Below are positions 63,339-64,000 of a stretch of DNA of 64,000 nucleotides, piece by piece. Source of the DNA: JACKAF01 sp041391485 (GTDB taxonomy: Bacteria > Bdellovibrionota > FAC87 > UBA2466 > JACKAF01); the NCBI GenBank assembly GCA_041391485.1, contig JAWKNY010000008.1, forward strand, positions 1 through 64,000, in the 5' to 3' direction. The notes beneath the pieces are model-generated. The model saw nothing but the letters and a program-made list of their open reading frames with translations. It was not told the origin of the DNA and ran no database searches. Every line of letters begins with the position of its first letter. The first letter of the stretch is position 1. The position numbers were made by a program, and so were the translations under genes.

Positions 63339-64000
63339 GTGGAAGAGATCATTGGCCTATCTGAACTCAAGCAAAAAAACACCTCTATCAAAGCCCGTGT
63401 AGAAGCGCTGCGGAGGCGTCTTTGAACCCGACAAGAAGTCGCATCGGGTAACTGAGATCCAAAAGCTGGAAATGGCCGAAGGCTTTTGGTCCGACCAAAA
63501 AAAATCCAAATCCTTATTAAAAGAAAAACGAGCCCTCGAAGATACCCTTGAGGCACTCAAGCAGGTGCAAGCGGGTTGTGATGATGTTCAGGTGCTTCTT
63601 GAGTTTGCTGAAGAAGACCCGAGTGCGACCAATCTGCGGGATGCCGGTCAGGAGATGACGGCACTGGAGCCCCGCGTTCGCTCACTGGAACTCAAAGCGA
63701 TGCTGGGCGAGCGCAACGACAACTCCGACGCCATTGTGAACATCAACGCAGGCGCGGGCGGGACAGAGGCGCAGGACTGGGCCGAAATGCTCCTTCGCAT
63801 GTACCTGCGGTACTGCGAGACCAAAGGATTCAAGGTGCGCATCCTCGACAGCCAGTCGGGCGAGGAGGCCGGTATCAAGTCCGCCACGTTTACGGCAGAA
63901 GGAGACTACGCCTTCGGCTTCTTGAAGGCAGAAGTCGGCGTGCACCGCCTCGTACGGATCTCTCCCTTTGATTCCAATAGCCGCCGCCATACTTCTTTTG
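63339..64000 (+). CDS. prfB: Peptide chain release factor 2 (3' partial)
   Basis: RF2 releases the chain at UAA and UGA. From the GTG at 63339: MEEIIGLSELKQKNTSIKAR with VEALRRRL, then an in-frame UGA at 63423. The downstream part is in the +1 frame: LEPDKKSHRVTEIQKLEMAE, LKAMLGERNDNSDAIVNINA with GAGGTEAQDWAEMLLRMYLR, and GFLKAEVGVHRLVRISPFDS. The window ends before the GGQ motif. The frame change is the family's natural self-regulating shift, not an error; see the recoding site. Confidence 0.95.
63411..63425 (+). other. Programmed +1 frameshift site of prfB
   Basis: CGGAGG (63411-63416), a three-base spacer CGT and the slippery CTT-TGA (63420-63425) reproduce the E. coli arrangement AGGGGG-TAT-CTT-TGA. 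Pairing of GGAGG with 16S rRNA pushes the ribosome to read CTTT-GAA, so low RF2 raises RF2 synthesis. The spacing is identical. Confidence 0.95.

Overview
The window reads as chromosomal DNA from a Gram-negative, flagellated, secretion-rich bacterium, most like the Bdellovibrionota/Oligoflexia. The evidence is BamB and HldD (outer membrane and heptose LPS), a short flagellin, an FHA-GGDEF diguanylate cyclase with the architecture of Bdellovibrio DgcB, a yicC-remA-gmk-rsh block, and many exported proteases. The taxonomic placement is inference. I see no IS element, prophage, CRISPR array or rRNA operon.

Many conserved genes are broken by one-base shifts: rpsT, nuoC/D/I, folD, lon, miaA, hemH, hldD, rsh, a peroxiredoxin and several proteases. 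Each can be read through by changing frame, and several are normally essential, so consensus indel errors are the likeliest cause. I give the whole gene span and mention the shifts. The prfB shift at 63423 is different: it is the classical programmed site.

Layout: 1-6.4 kb holds a YfgM-like protein, BamB, a beta-lactamase-fold hydrolase, Mpl, a pilin-like glycine-rich protein, a 0.5 kb gene-free structured region and a glutamine-cyclotransferase-like propeller. 6.4-10 kb (minus) has two TRL lipoproteins, a gingipain-like C25 protease, an A-type Fe-S carrier and an Rrf2 regulator. 10-17.5 kb has a HicB-like protein behind a structured leader, a peroxiredoxin, a cytochrome c, Lon, a GNAT enzyme and an Alg14/Alg13-like pair. 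17.5-30 kb is rich in peptidases (metzincin, M20, M42-like, S9) interleaved with folD, coaE, hemH and hldD. 30-38 kb carries a pair of exported paralogues of unknown family, tRNA-Ser, a legumain-like C13 protease, a lytic transglycosylase and a subtilase. 38-46 kb holds PilZ and CheY-like proteins, then a tightly overlapping minus-strand run mutL-miaA-yicC-remA-gmk-rsh. 46-55 kb (mostly minus) has the diguanylate cyclase with a coupled lipoprotein, pgi, two acyl-CoA dehydrogenases, tRNA-Leu, birA-coaX and a pseudo-receiver protein. 55-64 kb has flagellin, a 32-residue Lys/Arg protein, an AT-rich spacer, nuoC-nuoD-nuoI, rpsT, an XRE-cupin regulator with a palindromic operator, several exported proteins, a 28-residue membrane microprotein and the start of prfB.

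Taken together, envelope building and recycling (Bam, Mpl, HldD, Slt), c-di-GMP and (p)ppGpp signalling (GGDEF, PilZ, Rsh) and exported hydrolases suggest a surface-active, perhaps predatory, lifestyle. The least explained items are the structured non-coding segments at 5158-5640, 10089-10244 and 62544-62768, the AT-rich spacer at 55924-56400, two microproteins, and the 30.4-33.1 kb paralogue pair.
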